Below the pieces are notes generated by a model. It did not search any database. It was not told the DNA's origin and saw nothing but the letters and a program-made list of their open reading frames with translations. A program made the translations under genes and the position numbers. From an uncultured Verrucomicrobiota bacterium (GTDB lineage Bacteria; Verrucomicrobiota; Kiritimatiellia; RFP12; UBA1067): a DNA stretch of 16,903 bases. Location of the stretch: contig CAMOXA010000012.1 of assembly GCA_946628745.1 (NCBI GenBank), forward strand, positions 1 through 16,903, given 5' to 3'. Positions within the stretch are counted from its first letter, which is position 1. The number at the start of each line of letters is the position of its first letter. Shown piece by piece: positions 15,070 through 16,903 of this stretch.

Positions 15070-15334
15070 TTTTTGATTCCTTTGAATTGCCTTATGCGGG
15101 CGTTGTCGTCAATTGTATCAAATATAGATGATTACATAAAGTATATTCTATAATAATTATAGGTGTGTAGACATTGTCGATAACTCTTGACGCCCTTTGT
15201 TTTATTGGTGTTTTGCATTCTTTCTGTGTTTACATCGTGTACGTTTTTTTTAAGACAGAGTTAGACAAGATAGCCGCGTGTTGACGAATGTTGACAATTG
15301 GCGCCCTTGTCGACAGCAGTGTAGATATTTTTGT
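15070..15334. other. AT-rich dnaA-dnaN spacer with degenerate DnaA-box-like sites
   Basis: This 265-bp spacer contains no credible ORF. Reverse-oriented box-like 9-mers are TGTAGACAT (15166-15174), TGTTGACGA (15279-15287), TGTTGACAA (15289-15297) and TGTAGATAT (15320-15328). All end in TCTACA or TCAACA when read on the minus strand. The stretch 15110-15160 is almost all A/T. The spacer may be an origin component, or may simply hold the dnaN promoter. Confidence 0.5.
15112..15140 (-). promoter_or_regulatory. Tentative dnaN promoter
   Basis: On the minus strand TGATACAAT forms an extended -10 with TACAAT at 15112-15117. A weak TTTATG lies at 15135-15140 with a 17-bp spacer. Transcription would start near 15105, about 36 nt before the dnaN ATG. 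A perfect TATAAT at 15156-15161 has no good -35 and is an alternative. Confidence 0.35.
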
Positions 15335-16750
15335 TCATTCTATCTTGTCCGATATCTTGTAGTTGAATTCGGCGAGTATGGAGTCCAATGCGTCAAGGAG
15401 TTCCTCTTCGACGTCCAGCCTTTTTTCTATGGCTTTGACTCCGTGCAGAATTGTGGCGTGTTTTTTGTCGAACTCGTTCGCTATCTCCTGCAGGCTCTTT
15501 GGAGTGTACTTTCTCGATATGTACATCGCCAGCTGCCTCGGTGTCACTAGTGATGCCGTCCTGTCGCTTGACAGAATTTGACTCACCGTTATGCCGTATT
15601 TCTTCGCGACGCACTCTTGTATTTCTTTGATTGTGAGCTTCTTAAGACTTTGTTCTTTGTCTATGAAGTCTTTAAGTATGAAAGAAAGATCTTCGTTTTT
15701 GAGCTCCGCTGTAGGATTGATTTCAAGAGAAACTATTACTTTCGCGAGGGCGCCTTCCATAGCTCTTACGTGGCTGCGGATGTGTTCCGCGATGAATTCA
15801 AGAGCCGTGTTTGGAACTGTAGGTGTGATATTTTCCGCCTTCTTCTTGAGAATAGCGAGTCTCGTTTCTATACCCGGCGCTTCAATCTCCTGGACCATGC
15901 CGCCTTCGAATCTCGAAATGAGTCTGTCCTCCAAAGCCGGCAGGTTTTTAGGTGCGACGTCCGAAGTCATCACTATCTGCTTGTGCTTCGTAGTGAGGTA
16001 GTTGAATGTGTTGAAGAATTCTTCCTGGCACTGCTTGCCTTTTTGAAGAAACTGTATGTCGTCCACGAGCAGAACGTCTATGAATCTGTATCTTTCGCGG
16101 AAAGATTCCATGCCCTTTTGCTGCAGTGCGTTGACGTATTCGTTAAGAAAAGTCTCGGCCGTTATGTAGCATACGGACATCGAAGGGTTGGTTCTTTTAA
16201 GTTCATTGCCTATGGCCTGCATCAGATGGGTTTTGCCAAGTCCCGTCCCGCCGTGTATGAACAGAGGATTGTAGTTTTTCTGGCCTGGATTTTTGGCTAC
16301 TCCCTTTGCAGCGGCGAATGCCCAGCTGTTCGAAGGACCCTGAACGAATTCCTCGAATGTATAGTTTTCTTCCAACGGCAGAGTTGATATGTAGGCTGTA
16401 GACTTGGCGATTGGAGGTTTCGGCGGAGGAGAGACTTCTGTCTTTGGAATGTAAAGCTTTTGTTTAGTCTCCGAATCATAAGAGAAAGAAAGAGTCGCGT
16501 CTTTTTCTCCCCCTGCGAGGTCCATAGCGAGCTTCAGTTTGTCGGCGTACTTTTCGGCGAGAAAATCCGCGGCGAATTTGTTTGATGTAAGCACGTGAAA
16601 AACTTTATCATCGTGATAGACTGAAGTAACCATCGAGAAATAGCCTTCGGCCTGTATTCTCTCTTCTTCAGATCTCAATGTGGAAATGTAGATGGCTTTA
16701 GCCCTGTTCCACAGATCTTTTGATGTGTCGGTTTTCAAATTGTCGTTCAT
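15335..16750 (-). CDS. dnaA: Chromosomal replication initiator protein DnaA
   Basis: This 471-residue AAA+ ATPase opens the origin and loads the helicase. Domain I (1-75) and a short proline-rich linker (about 104-118) precede the ATPase. Walker A is GGTGLGKT (167-174), Walker B is LLVDD (227-231), RLISRF (276-281) is the box VII arginine-finger region, and RAMEGAL (329-335) is sensor II. The C-terminal DNA-binding domain has TPRQLAMY (403-410) and HATILHG (431-437). The basic loop, SSDRTASLVTPRQ, has fewer Arg/Lys than usual, and the signature normally read as RDHTT is KKHAT. I chose the ATG at 16750 because it has AGGA 9 nt upstream and lies downstream of the likely promoter. The ATG at 16786 would overlap that promoter and has no ribosome site. 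Confidence 0.97.
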   Translation of the reverse strand: MNDNLKTDTSKDLWNRAKAIYISTLRSEEERIQAEGYFSMVTSVYHDDKVFHVLTSNKFAADFLAEKYADKLKLAMDLAGGEKDATLSFSYDSETKQKLYIPKTEVSPPPKPPIAKSTAYISTLPLEENYTFEEFVQGPSNSWAFAAAKGVAKNPGQKNYNPLFIHGGTGLGKTHLMQAIGNELKRTNPSMSVCYITAETFLNEYVNALQQKGMESFRERYRFIDVLLVDDIQFLQKGKQCQEEFFNTFNYLTTKHKQIVMTSDVAPKNLPALEDRLISRFEGGMVQEIEAPGIETRLAILKKKAENITPTVPNTALEFIAEHIRSHVRAMEGALAKVIVSLEINPTAELKNEDLSFILKDFIDKEQSLKKLTIKEIQECVAKKYGITVSQILSSDRTASLVTPRQLAMYISRKYTPKSLQEIANEFDKKHATILHGVKAIEKRLDVEEELLDALDSILAEFNYKISDKIE

Positions 16751-16776
16751 TTTGTCTATTCCTGGTTTCGGCAAGT

Positions 16777-16806
16777 AATATAACATACTTTTAGGTGACT
16801 TATCAA
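16777..16806 (-). promoter_or_regulatory. Likely dnaA promoter with -35 inside a DnaA-box-like site
   Basis: TTGATA (16801-16806) and TATATT (16777-16782) have an 18-bp spacer on the minus strand. The start of transcription would be near 16770, leaving a leader of about 20 nt with an AGGA ribosome site. The -35 lies within the box-like 9-mer at 16800-16808, so DnaA could block its own promoter. Confidence 0.6.
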
Positions 16807-16857
16807 CAACAATTAATAAACTGATGTTGTCAAGTTATCTACAAATAGTGTTGATAA
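16800..16857. promoter_or_regulatory. DnaA-box-like sites upstream of dnaA
   Basis: Three 9-mers lie here: TTATCAACA at 16800-16808 (plus strand), TTATCTACA at 16835-16843 (plus strand), and TTATCAACA at 16849-16857 (minus strand). Each differs from the Escherichia coli TTATCCACA at one base, and both sequences also appear in the 11.9-kb cluster. They probably serve dnaA autoregulation and may belong to a split origin. Confidence 0.55.
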
Positions 16858-16880
16858 CTTTATATGTCAGACTCTCTTCG

Positions 16881-16894
16881 CCGACCTAGGTCGG
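16881..16894. repeat. 14-bp perfect palindrome at the window edge
   Basis: CCGACCTAGGTCGG is self-complementary. It could fold as a 5-bp GC-rich stem with a CTAG loop, followed on the plus strand by GCACGTTTT. It may be an operator or the end of a gene lying to the right. Not enough flank is visible to decide. Confidence 0.35.
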
Positions 16895-16903
16895 GCACGT
16901 TTT

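Noticed and set aside
16751..16786. Upstream ATG that would add 12 residues to DnaA
   Set aside because: It overlaps the predicted promoter, lacks a ribosome site, and adds residues not needed for domain I.
1..16903. tRNA, rRNA, insertion sequence or prophage features
   Set aside because: No tRNA-like cloverleaf, rRNA motif, transposase or integrase was seen, and gene spacing leaves little room for them.

Overview
The window is a chromosomal stretch in which every gene I can support lies on the minus strand, so the layout is described from high to low coordinates. The gene set is the replication pair dnaA and dnaN, a metabolic or regulatory quartet, and a long operon of type II secretion-like pseudopilins with diverged bodies. 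This suggests a PVC-superphylum bacterium, perhaps Kiritimatiellota or Verrucomicrobiota. That is an inference from remembered family resemblance, not from a database search. GC content is visibly lower on the right (dnaA to the coiled-coil gene) than on the left (pseudopilin operon).

Right part (about 12.0-16.9 kb): dnaA, then an AT-rich 265-bp spacer, dnaN, a THUMP-type RNA methyltransferase and a coiled-coil protein of unknown function. The last two overlap by ATGA. recF and gyrB, which often follow dnaN, are absent here. A 172-bp spacer follows (11836-12008). It holds six DnaA-box-like 9-mers spaced about one helical turn apart and an AT-only-cored palindrome, and it is my best candidate for a replication origin. 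Two of its 9-mers (TTATCAACA and TTATCTACA) recur exactly in front of dnaA, where one overlaps the likely -35 element. The DNA-binding domain of DnaA departs from the usual sequence at several DNA-contact positions.

Middle part (about 8.1-11.8 kb): a helix-turn-helix/zinc-ribbon protein, a UPF0237-type ACT-domain protein, its usual partner UPF0210 (DUF711), and a D-aminoacylase-type amidohydrolase. They are closely spaced and probably co-transcribed.

Left part (1-7.9 kb): a strong extended -10 promoter at about 7.97 kb precedes gspF, seven short-to-medium proteins with class III prepilin signals, and a large GspK/PilX-like protein cut by the window edge. Junctions are overlaps or gaps of 12 bp or less, so this is one operon. 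Four consecutive members resemble the B, C, D and A members of the Verru_Chthon cassettes known from Verrucomicrobia. No secretion ATPase, secretin or prepilin peptidase lies in the window, so this operon must work with components encoded elsewhere.
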